The notes under the pieces: model-generated
What the model was told of the DNA's origin: nothing
The model's input: only the letters and a program-made list of their open reading frames with translations
The model's database searches: none
Assembly (NCBI RefSeq): GCF_965138225.1
Contig: NZ_CBCSAX010000025.1
Length of the DNA: 15,555 nucleotides
Direction: 5' to 3' (one strand)
Origin: Helicobacter_D ganmani
GTDB taxonomy: Bacteria > Campylobacterota > Campylobacteria > Campylobacterales > Helicobacteraceae
Made by a program: the position numbers and the translations under genes
Shown: positions 6,040 to 12,746 of the stretch, piece by piece
How the letters are laid out: each line of letters opens with the position of its first letter
Numbering within the stretch: the stretch's first letter is position 1

Positions 6040-7098
6040 TCAAACGCATACTTTAAAAAATTCTTTATACCATTGGATAAAATTCTTGATTCCCTCTTGT
6101 ATGCTTGTGTTGGGTTTATAATCTAAATCCTTTACTAAATCCTCTACATTTGCGTAAGTTGCCGGCACATCACCGGGCTGGAGTGGAAGCATATTTTTCT
6201 TTGCTACGACTCCAAGCTCTTTTTCAATGGCTTCAATGAAATCCATTAGTTTTATTGGATTATTGTTGCCGATATTATAAATTTTATAAGGAGCTTTGGA
6301 GCTGTGTGGGTCTGGATTAAGTCCGCTCCAAGTAGGATTTGGGGTTGCATTGTGGTCAAGCACACGCACGACACCTTCTACAATATCATCAATATAAGTA
6401 AAATCTCGTAGCATTTGCCCGTGGTTAAAAACATCTATGGGTTTGCCCTCCAAAATCGCCTTTGTAAATAAAAACAAAGCCATATCTGGTCGTCCCCAAG
6501 GACCATAAACTGTGAAGAATCGCAAGCCTGTTGTTGGCAAACCAAAGAGATAAGAATAAGTATGCGCCATTAGTTCATTGCTTTTTTTACTTGCTGCATA
6601 AAGGCTAATAGGGTGATCCACATTATCGCTTGTAGAAAAGGGCATTTTTTCATTTAATCCATACACAGACGAGCTAGACGCATAAGCTAAATGAGCAATT
6701 CCAAACTGCCTGCAAGCTTCCAAAATATTCACGAATCCCACAATATTGCTTTGTATATACGCATAAGGATTTACAAGAGAGTAACGCACTCCCGCCTGTG
6801 CTGCGAGATTACAAACTTTGTCAAATTTCTCATTCTTAAAGAGATTCATAAGATTCTCTCTGTCCTCTAATTCCAAACAAATAAAACGATAATTGGGGTA
6901 TTTGCTGCTTTGCAAGAGTTGATTTTCTACGATAGAATCCTGTGCGATTCCAGCTTCTGCTAATCTGCCATATTTGATTCGCACATCATAATAATCGTTG
7001 ATACAATCTAGCCCGACAACCTCATCTCCACGTTGAATAAGAGTCTTTGCTACAAAAGAACCGATAAACCCGGCTGTGCCTGTTACTAAAACTTTCAT
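6040..7098 (-). CDS. NAD-dependent nucleotide-sugar epimerase, UDP-glucuronate 4-epimerase-like
   Basis: Extended short-chain dehydrogenase/reductase, 352 residues. The Rossmann motif VTGTAGFIGS (G7, G10, G13) is at the N-terminus, and SSSSVYG (141-147) and YAASK (Y167, K171) supply the catalytic Ser-Tyr-Lys set. The region RFFTVYGPWGRPDMALFLF followed by GQMLRDFTYIDDIV is characteristic of UDP-glucuronate 4-epimerases, which make UDP-galacturonate for surface polysaccharides. UDP-glucose 4-epimerase or a 4,6-dehydratase is less likely. No other polysaccharide genes are seen nearby, so the destination of the sugar is unknown. The ATG is 4 nt after the stop of the aminotransferase gene and has only a weak AAAG as ribosome binding site, suggesting translational coupling. 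Confidence 0.85.
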   Translation of the reverse strand: MKVLVTGTAGFIGSFVAKTLIQRGDEVVGLDCINDYYDVRIKYGRLAEAGIAQDSIVENQLLQSSKYPNYRFICLELEDRENLMNLFKNEKFDKVCNLAAQAGVRYSLVNPYAYIQSNIVGFVNILEACRQFGIAHLAYASSSSVYGLNEKMPFSTSDNVDHPISLYAASKKSNELMAHTYSYLFGLPTTGLRFFTVYGPWGRPDMALFLFTKAILEGKPIDVFNHGQMLRDFTYIDDIVEGVVRVLDHNATPNPTWSGLNPDPHSSKAPYKIYNIGNNNPIKLMDFIEAIEKELGVVAKKNMLPLQPGDVPATYANVEDLVKDLDYKPNTSIQEGIKNFIQWYKEFFKVCV

Positions 7099-7102
7099 CG
7101 CA

Positions 7103-8215
7103 TTACTTTATAAGCTTAAAATAATGTTTTAAAAACACTTGATTTGCAGTGCCTTTAAACTCGCATCTTCCTAACTCTTGTAGGCTTAATTCTATTGCAT
7201 TGACAACCCAAGAAATCTCGCTAATATCAATCAACCCCATATGATTAATCCGAAAAATCTTGCCTTTTAAATTATCCTGCCCTCCTGCAATATTCACATT
7301 AAATTTATTTTTTAGAATCTTGCGCAATGTGTCGCTTTCTTCATCATAGACACAAGTTATAGAGAGTGCGGGTTTTGTTGGATAGATTTTTAATCCAATG
7401 CTTTGCATTGCCTCATTGCACGCAAGAGAGCGCGCTTTAGTTTGTTGATAAATTTTGTCCCAGCCTATTTCCTTTGCTTTTTGTAAAAAAGCGCAAAGTC
7501 CAATGATAATTGTTGTCGGTGCAGTCCAAGCTGTCGTATTTTTCACCTGATTTTTAAGCTCTGTTTTGAGATTAAAATAAAACCCCACATTGCGCTCTTC
7601 TATCTTTTCTATGGCGCATTGGCTTAATCCAATAATACTAAGACCCGGCGGAAGCATAAAGGCTTTTTGAGAGCCACCAATTAGTGCATCTACACAACTT
7701 ACATCTAATTTTTCTACACCCATTGCAGTAATACTATCTACGATGACCATAATCTTTGGATTGTGATTTTTCACCGCTTTAGCAATCTCTTCATAAGAAT
7801 GGCGCAACCCCCCTGCACTCTCGCACGCTTGAATACAAAAAGCGTCAATCTCTGGATTTTGTTTCAAAACTTCCAAAACAGACTCCACACTAGCAGGCGT
7901 ATCCCATTCGTTTTTAATCTCTACATTTGGGATTCCAAAGGCTTTCGCAATCTTGCCAAATCTTTCCCCAAACTTGCCGCTATTAATGCTTAAGAGTTTC
8001 TTTTGACACAAGGAAGTAACGCAAGCCTCCATTGCTCCACTTCCAGAGCTTGCAAGCAAGAGAACTTCCGGCATTTGAATCACTTCTTTTAAAAGCATAC
8101 GCGTAGTTGCAAAAATCTCTTCAAATTCTGGGGTGCGATGGTGGATTGTAGGCTCACTCATCGCAACGCGCACAAACTCTGGCACAGGAGTAGGACCGGG
8201 GGTAAAAAGTAACAT
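7103..8215 (-). CDS. Class V aminotransferase (alanine/serine-glyoxylate family)
   Basis: PLP-dependent, fold-type I aminotransferase of 370 residues. The N-terminal LFTPGPTPVP and IHHRTPEFEEIF are typical of the serine-pyruvate / alanine-glyoxylate group. SSGSGAMEA (57-65) binds cofactor phosphate, D160 in VIVDSITAMG contacts the pyridine nitrogen, K184 in GGSQKAFMLPPG forms the Schiff base, and R322 in KIFRINHMG should hold the substrate carboxylate. It resembles, from memory, H. pylori HP0736, sometimes annotated as a phosphoserine aminotransferase, so a part in serine synthesis is possible. Glyoxylate or 2-aminoethylphosphonate chemistry cannot be excluded. The start follows AAGGAT. It is the first gene of a two-gene unit with the sugar epimerase. 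Confidence 0.87.
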   Translation of the reverse strand: MLLFTPGPTPVPEFVRVAMSEPTIHHRTPEFEEIFATTRMLLKEVIQMPEVLLLASSGSGAMEACVTSLCQKKLLSINSGKFGERFGKIAKAFGIPNVEIKNEWDTPASVESVLEVLKQNPEIDAFCIQACESAGGLRHSYEEIAKAVKNHNPKIMVIVDSITAMGVEKLDVSCVDALIGGSQKAFMLPPGLSIIGLSQCAIEKIEERNVGFYFNLKTELKNQVKNTTAWTAPTTIIIGLCAFLQKAKEIGWDKIYQQTKARSLACNEAMQSIGLKIYPTKPALSITCVYDEESDTLRKILKNKFNVNIAGGQDNLKGKIFRINHMGLIDISEISWVVNAIELSLQELGRCEFKGTANQVFLKHYFKLIK

Positions 8216-8243
8216 TCTTTTATCCTTTTTAAAAAATTGCGCA

Positions 8244-8266
8244 ATTATAACGAAAATTTTATTATA
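8244..8266 (-). promoter_or_regulatory. Two candidate -10 elements for the aminotransferase–epimerase unit
   Basis: Two perfect minus-strand TATAAT hexamers, at 8266-8261 and 8249-8244, lie 29-51 nt before the aminotransferase ATG. Predicted starts are about 8254 and 8237. Neither has a recognisable -35. Which is used cannot be decided by eye. Confidence 0.5.
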
Positions 8267-8297
8267 TCCATCTTTGTTAGATTGCGTTTTCTAAGTT

Positions 8298-8412
8298 ATT
8301 GCGTCCTTTACAAAGTCTCTTTAGGAGCAGTAGCAATCCATAACTTTGCATTATTTTAAGTTTGCCATTACGTCATTGCGAGAATCGTTCGCGATTCTTG
8401 GCAATCTATAAT
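8298..8412 (+). repeat. REP-like intergenic repeat, copy B
   Basis: Second copy of the element at 5679-5786, same orientation. It holds two ATTGC...GCAAT modules: 8298-8337, and a strong hairpin at 8375-8405. The hairpin has outer arms ATTGC/GCAAT and inner arms AGAATCG (8381-8387) and CGATTCT (8392-8398) around a TTCG loop. The inner arms differ from copy A yet pair perfectly, so the structure, not the sequence, is kept. It lies after the dctP stop and could protect or end that mRNA. Confidence 0.78.
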
Positions 8413-8460
8413 TTTTTACTCACCTTTGATAATTCACTTTTTACTTTGATTAAGGATAAA

Positions 8461-9573
8461 CTAACGAATCGCTAGATACGCTCCTAAGCTATCTTGTGTC
8501 CAAGTAGCCTGCTCTTTTTGGAACTTCTGATAACTTTCTAATACCTTTTTAAAGTCTGCATTTTTGGCACTTTCCTCCTCTAGCACCACCGCAAGCGTCT
8601 TTTTGAATCCCTCAATCACTTCAGGAGGAAATGTGCGCACTTTTGCGCCCTCTTTTTTGAGAGTTTCTAAAGCTTTGGCATTATAAAAACTCCCCATTGC
8701 AGTCATTTGCATATGTGCTTCACGACTTGCAACCTCCAAAATTGCTTGAACCTCTTTAGAATAACTCTCCCATTTCTGCTTATTAAAAACAAATTCCGTA
8801 ATAGAACCTGCTTCCTGCCAAGGTGTGTAATAATAAGGAGCAACTTTATGAATATCTAACTTTTGGTCAAAGGCAGGAGAAACCCATTCTGCTGCATCTA
8901 AAACACCTCTTTCTAAGTTTGGCACGATTTCGCCACCGGGCGTGCTTTTCGTTGCTGCACCAAGCTTGGATAGCACTTGCCCTGCCACGCCTACCATACG
9001 AATCCTTAACCCCTCAAAGTCTTTCAAACTATTCATTTCTTTTTTATACCAACCCGACATTTGAATGCTCGTCGCCCCTCCAAGCATTGGATAAAGATTA
9101 TACTTTGCTGCAATCTCACGCCATAGCTCCATTCCCTCGCCATAGAGATACCAAGCATTTTGCTCACTATCAATCATACCAAAAGGAATCCCGGAAAAAA
9201 GATTAAACGCGGTATTTTTCCCCTCCCAATAATAAGGGGCAGAATGGAATGCGTCAATCTGTCCGCTACTTGCCGCATCAAACACTCCAAGCGCAGGCAC
9301 AAGCTTGCCCGCAGGAAAAATCTCAATCACAATGCTGCCACCACTTAATTCATTAACAACCTTTGCATAATGTTTCACCGTATCTGAAAGAATCGGCATT
9401 GTAATAGACCAAGTCATTGCTAAACGAATCTTTGTCGTTGCTTTTTTAGTCGGCTTTGCATTTTCCTCTGCATTTGCAGTTGCATTCTCGCTATTGCAGC
9501 CAACCAACGCTGCTGCTCCCAATGCAGAAGCGAATCCTAAACTTGTATTTTTCAAAAACTCTCGTCGTTTCAT
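8461..9573 (-). CDS. dctP: TRAP transporter substrate-binding lipoprotein (DctP / TakP-like)
   Basis: Extracytoplasmic receptor that hands an organic acid to the DctQM permease. The 370-residue precursor carries a twin-arginine leader (MKRREFLK) and then a lipobox ending in LVGC (C26), so it is probably Tat-exported and lipid-anchored. FDAASSGQIDAFHSAPYYW (98-116), the arginine in GLRIRMVG (R192) and AAEWVSP (E229, W230) resemble the 2-oxoacid receptor TakP more than C4-dicarboxylate DctP. The suggested ligand is therefore a keto or hydroxy acid such as pyruvate or lactate; this is inference. Last gene of the dctQMP operon, 12 nt after dctM, with AAAGGAT overlapping the dctM stop. A REP-like hairpin follows about 55 nt downstream. 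Confidence 0.9.
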   Translation of the reverse strand: MKRREFLKNTSLGFASALGAAALVGCNSENATANAEENAKPTKKATTKIRLAMTWSITMPILSDTVKHYAKVVNELSGGSIVIEIFPAGKLVPALGVFDAASSGQIDAFHSAPYYWEGKNTAFNLFSGIPFGMIDSEQNAWYLYGEGMELWREIAAKYNLYPMLGGATSIQMSGWYKKEMNSLKDFEGLRIRMVGVAGQVLSKLGAATKSTPGGEIVPNLERGVLDAAEWVSPAFDQKLDIHKVAPYYYTPWQEAGSITEFVFNKQKWESYSKEVQAILEVASREAHMQMTAMGSFYNAKALETLKKEGAKVRTFPPEVIEGFKKTLAVVLEEESAKNADFKKVLESYQKFQKEQATWTQDSLGAYLAIR

Positions 9574-9585
9574 TCTTTTTATCCT

Positions 9586-10914
9586 TTAAAAAATAAATTG
9601 CAAAATTGTAGCCCATTTTTCATTGCTTAATGTTAATTGTGGAAACAAAAAAACCAAAAGTAAAATCAAAACTTGTAACAAAATAAAAGGCACAACACCT
9701 TTGTAAATTTCGCTAATTTTAATTTGTTCTCCTACGGCGGATTTCAAAAAGAAAATAGAAAATCCAAAAGGAGGCGTAAGAAAGCTTGTTTGCAGATTAA
9801 TCGCTACAAGCAATGCAAACCATAGCATATCCACTTGATAGTGCATTGCAATCCCTGCTAAAATAGGCAAAGCAATATAACAAATTTCAAAAAAATCAAT
9901 CAAAAAGCCAAGCACAAACACCACAAGCATTGCAACAAGCATAAAATAAAAGGGCGAATCTAAATATTTTGCAAAAAAATCAAGCACAACAACATCGCCT
10001 CCTAACTCGTTAAATACAAGCGTAAAGCAGTTTGCGCCAATGAGAATCATAAAAACCATTCCACAAAACACAATCGTCTCTTGACTAGCTTGCTTAATTA
10101 AAGCAAGATTCAGTTGCCCATTTAAAAAACTCAACAGCAATGCACCCACCACTCCGATTGCCGCTGCTTGCGTTGGTTCTACGATTCCACCTAAAATACT
10201 TCCTAACACAAGAGTAATTAAAACAATTGGTGGAATCGCCATTTTAAGAGCATCTAATGCCAAAGTGCGCAGATTTTTAGAATCATCAGGACTTGCAGGG
10301 GCAAGCTTAGGAGCAAAACACACCACACCCAAGACAAATAAAACATAAGTTGCTACAAGCATAATACTTGGCAGAATCGCGGCACTAAAGAGGTCGCGCA
10401 CACTAACATTTAAAACATCTGCTAAAATGATTAAAATAATAGAAGGTGGGATAATCTGCCCTAAAGTGCCACTTGCAGCCACCACACCAGAAATCAAACA
10501 TTTGTTATAATTTGCCTTTATCATCGTAGGTACTGCAATCACTCCCATCATTACCACCGTTGCCCCTACGATTCCTGTGCTAGCAGACAAAAGCACGCCA
10601 ACCAAAATCACTCCCATTGCCGCTCCCCCACCAAATGAGCCAAAAAGCTTGGCAATAGAATTAATCAGCCGCTCTGCGATTCCGCTTCTCTCCAAAATCA
10701 TTCCCATTAAAATAAACAATGGAATCGCAATCAAGGTTGTGTTGCTAAAGATTCCCTCCAAGCGATTGGGCAAAAAAGTTAGCACATAGGGATTCTCCTC
10801 AAAAATCATTAAATAACTTCCGACTATTAATCCACTAGAACCAAAAGCAAAAGCAACCGGCACTCCTATAATTAAAAGCACGATTGCGATTCCAATTAAA
10901 GCCAATAATTCCAT
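9586..10914 (-). CDS. dctM: TRAP transporter large permease subunit
   Basis: The sodium-coupled transport subunit in the inner membrane; 442 residues and around a dozen hydrophobic segments. DctM hallmarks are IPLFILMGMILERSG (64-78), GTLGQIIPPSII (149-160) and EPTQAAAIG (246-254), the family's PTEAA-type motif. The length is normal and no break is seen. The ATG comes 2 nt after the dctQ stop, with AGGAA inside the end of dctQ as ribosome binding site, so the membrane pair is translated in a coupled manner. Function depends on the DctQ and DctP products of the same operon; ion dependence is family knowledge. Confidence 0.95.
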   Translation of the reverse strand: MELLALIGIAIVLLIIGVPVAFAFGSSGLIVGSYLMIFEENPYVLTFLPNRLEGIFSNTTLIAIPLFILMGMILERSGIAERLINSIAKLFGSFGGGAAMGVILVGVLLSASTGIVGATVVMMGVIAVPTMIKANYNKCLISGVVAASGTLGQIIPPSIILIILADVLNVSVRDLFSAAILPSIMLVATYVLFVLGVVCFAPKLAPASPDDSKNLRTLALDALKMAIPPIVLITLVLGSILGGIVEPTQAAAIGVVGALLLSFLNGQLNLALIKQASQETIVFCGMVFMILIGANCFTLVFNELGGDVVVLDFFAKYLDSPFYFMLVAMLVVFVLGFLIDFFEICYIALPILAGIAMHYQVDMLWFALLVAINLQTSFLTPPFGFSIFFLKSAVGEQIKISEIYKGVVPFILLQVLILLLVFLFPQLTLSNEKWATILQFIF

Positions 10915-10916
10915 AT

Positions 10917-11504
10917 TTAATGTTCCTGCTTTAATTTTTGCTCTTTTAAGCTTTCTTTCAAAATTTGTGTTTCTTCTGTAACAAAATCCGCACTCTGCGT
11001 GTAATTTCGTTGTTTTATCTTGACAAAAGATTTTAAAATTTCGCTAACACTTTGCAGACTCAAAAGCACAAATCCAAGCACCACGAAAGATTTAAAAACA
11101 AAATAATAAGGAATCTTTCCATTTTGCGAGGATTCACCCATTTTATAAGATTGAATCGTAAAATCCAAACCATACTTTATCATCACCAAACAAAAGGGCA
11201 AAATAAAAAATAGATTCACCAAAAGAAAACCAATAACTTTTGTTTTGTCGCTATAATGCGCATAAAGCAAATCAATGCGTACATGTTTGTCTTTTTGTAA
11301 TGTCCAAGAAAATGCCAAAAGAACCATTAAAGCAAAACAATAAAGACTAAAATCGTCTAATTGGCTATTCACATAAGAAAAATTGAGCGCAAGTGCAAGC
11401 CCGAAAGTAAGCAAACATAAGACCCATAATGCAACGCCAGAAATACAAGAGGCAATCAAACTCAAGCTATTTAAAACGCGTGCGATTTTTAAGATTTTCT
11501 GCAT
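10917..11504 (-). CDS. dctQ: TRAP transporter small permease subunit
   Basis: Partner of DctM in the inner membrane. The 195-residue protein has four hydrophobic segments (about 14-40, 52-68, 90-109, 134-156). The DctQ-type motif KHVRIDLLY (73-81) follows the second segment. The C-terminal 40 residues are charged and include LKESLKEQKLKQEH, longer than in many DctQ proteins and of unknown role. It is the first gene of the operon and has its own promoter upstream (11574-11546). The ribosome binding site is AGGA, about 10 nt before the ATG. Confidence 0.9.
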   Translation of the reverse strand: MQKILKIARVLNSLSLIASCISGVALWVLCLLTFGLALALNFSYVNSQLDDFSLYCFALMVLLAFSWTLQKDKHVRIDLLYAHYSDKTKVIGFLLVNLFFILPFCLVMIKYGLDFTIQSYKMGESSQNGKIPYYFVFKSFVVLGFVLLSLQSVSEILKSFVKIKQRNYTQSADFVTEETQILKESLKEQKLKQEH

Positions 11505-11545
11505 TTGGAGGATTTCCTAATTTAAATGAAAGATTAAGAATTGAA

Positions 11546-11574
11546 TTTATATCAAAAATATCAATAAATTTCAA
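11546..11574 (-). promoter_or_regulatory. Promoter of the TRAP transporter operon
   Basis: Minus-strand -35 TTGAAA (11574-11569), a 17-nt spacer and -10 TATAAA (11551-11546). Transcription should start near 11539, leaving a leader of about 35 nt before dctQ. Confidence 0.65.
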
Positions 11575-11583
11575 GCAATAAAT

Positions 11584-11627
11584 TGGGATTCCCATATCCT
11601 TGAAGGTAAGATTCCATATTTTATGGA
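11584..11627. promoter_or_regulatory. Two small palindromes upstream of the TRAP promoter
   Basis: TGGGA/TCCCA (11584-11594, 1-nt centre) and TCCATA/TATGGA (11613-11627, 3-nt centre) lie roughly 50 and 80 bp upstream of the predicted dctQ start. Positions of this kind suit an activator or repressor of a transporter operon. No regulator gene is adjacent, and the sites match no operator I know. Confidence 0.35.
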
Positions 11628-11680
11628 TTACTTTGCTACACTTGCAAGCAACAGAAAAAATCACAAAGACAAAAAATAAC

Positions 11681-11702
11681 AAAATCTTTAAGCTAAGATT
11701 TT
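11681..11702. repeat. Perfect 8-bp inverted repeat upstream of terC
   Basis: AAAATCTT (11681-11688) and AAGATTTT (11695-11702) around a 6-nt centre, ending 11 bp before the candidate -10 of terC. It would overlap the -35 region, the right place for a repressor operator. The low GC content makes chance occurrence possible. Confidence 0.45.
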
Positions 11703-11713
11703 AAAAAAATCCT

Positions 11714-11719
11714 TACAAT
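11714..11719 (+). promoter_or_regulatory. Candidate -10 of the terC–tautomerase–polA unit
   Basis: TACAAT, one mismatch from consensus, about 34 nt before the terC ATG; predicted start near 11726. No -35 is evident. It is the best candidate seen in the divergent dctQ/terC spacer. Confidence 0.45.
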
Positions 11720-11753
11720 ATAGATTTTATTTTAAAAATCTAAAGGAATCCTT

Positions 11754-12497
11754 ATGTTTGAATGGATTGCAAACCCTGAAATGTGGATTGCATTGGTAAC
11801 CTTGATTGCCCTTGAAATCGTGCTTGGAATTGATAATATTATTTTTATCGCGATTCTTGTGGGACGATTACCCAAAGAACAGCGACAGAAAGCGCGTATT
11901 TTGGGACTATCTCTTGCAATGATTACCCGCCTCTTGCTTCTTCTTTCACTCTTTTGGATTATGAAACTCACTGCGCCCTTATTTAGTGTTTTGGGGCAAG
12001 ACATTTCGGGACGCGATTTAATTTTGATTCTTGGGGGACTTTTCTTGATTGGAAAATCTACTTTAGAGATTCACCACGATATAGAGGAGGCAGACGAATC
12101 TAAACCTCAAGATTCCCTACAATCAAGTGCAAAAAAAGGCTTTATTAATGTGCTAATTCAAATTGCAATATTAGACATTGTTTTTTCATTGGATTCTGTG
12201 ATTACCGCAGTGGGAATGGTTAGCAACATTGAAATTATGATGCTCGCAGTGATTGTAGCAGTAGGTGTAATGATGATTGCAAGCAAGGGAATTTCCGAAT
12301 TTGTAGAAAATAATCCGACAATTAAAATTTTAGCTCTTGCATTTTTGATTTTAGTCGGCGTTACACTTGTCGCAGAAGGTTTGAATTTCCATATTTCTAA
12401 GGCTTATATTTATTTTGCAATGGCATTCTCTCTTGGTGTGGAATCTATCAATATTTATATCAAGAAAAAACGAATTGCACAAAAAAATCAACATTAA
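11754..12497 (+). CDS. TerC-family integral membrane protein
   Basis: 247 residues, around seven hydrophobic segments. Two family signatures with acidic residues inside the membrane are clear: LEIVLGIDNIIFIAIL (E21, D27) and LDIVFSLDSVITAVGMV (D141, D147). These form the presumed metal path. TerC relatives in E. coli and Bacillus (Alx, MeeF/MeeY) are linked to manganese export, so cation efflux or metal supply to exported proteins is the likely role; the tellurite name is historical. A cytosolic loop (about 106-128) is rich in D, E and S. The start is set by AAGGA six nt upstream. First gene of a three-gene unit, 9 nt ahead of the tautomerase gene. Confidence 0.9.
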   Translation: MFEWIANPEMWIALVTLIALEIVLGIDNIIFIAILVGRLPKEQRQKARILGLSLAMITRLLLLLSLFWIMKLTAPLFSVLGQDISGRDLILILGGLFLIGKSTLEIHHDIEEADESKPQDSLQSSAKKGFINVLIQIAILDIVFSLDSVITAVGMVSNIEIMMLAVIVAVGVMMIASKGISEFVENNPTIKILALAFLILVGVTLVAEGLNFHISKAYIYFAMAFSLGVESINIYIKKKRIAQKNQH

Positions 12498-12506
12498 AGG
12501 AATCCT

Positions 12507-12746
12507 ATGCCTTATGTGAATATCAAAATCACACGAGAAAATGGCACACCCACAAAGGAGCAAAAACAACGCATTATACAAGGCATTACAGAGATTCTAA
12601 GTGAGGTTTTGGGTAGAGATTCCGCTTCGCTTGTCGTTGTCATTGATGAGATTGACTGCGATAACTATGGAATCGGGGGCACTACAATTACCCAAAAACG
12701 CAAACAACAAAGCTTAAATCCACCAAACAAGGTAAAAACCAAATGA
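12507..12746 (+). CDS. 4-oxalocrotonate tautomerase family protein (DmpI-like)
   Basis: Small cytosolic keto-enol tautomerase-fold protein of 79 residues. The invariant Pro follows the initiator Met (MPYVNIKI), giving the catalytic N-terminal proline once Met is removed. SASLVVVIDEID and NYGIGG are the other family signatures and agree with H. pylori DmpI as I remember it. The C-terminal tail (ITQKRKQQSLNPPNKVKTK) is basic and longer than the core fold needs. The physiological substrate of such proteins in this phylum is unknown; aromatic degradation genes are absent here. AAAGGA precedes the ATG. Its TGA overlaps the polA ATG in ATGA, so polA translation is probably coupled to it. Confidence 0.88.
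   Translation: MPYVNIKITRENGTPTKEQKQRIIQGITEILSEVLGRDSASLVVVIDEIDCDNYGIGGTTITQKRKQQSLNPPNKVKTK

Noticed and set aside
8823..9206. Plus-strand 127-residue open frame inside dctP
   Set aside because: Shadow of the dctP coding sequence; no family features and no ribosome binding site.
11467..11682. Minus-strand 71-residue open frame over the dctQ start and upstream spacer
   Set aside because: It overlaps dctQ and its promoter, has no ribosome binding site and reads as low-complexity AT-rich sequence.
11505..11753. A manganese (yybP-ykoY type) riboswitch ahead of terC
   Set aside because: These often precede terC relatives, but the predicted leader here is under 30 nt and the spacer shows no GC-rich paired helices of that class.
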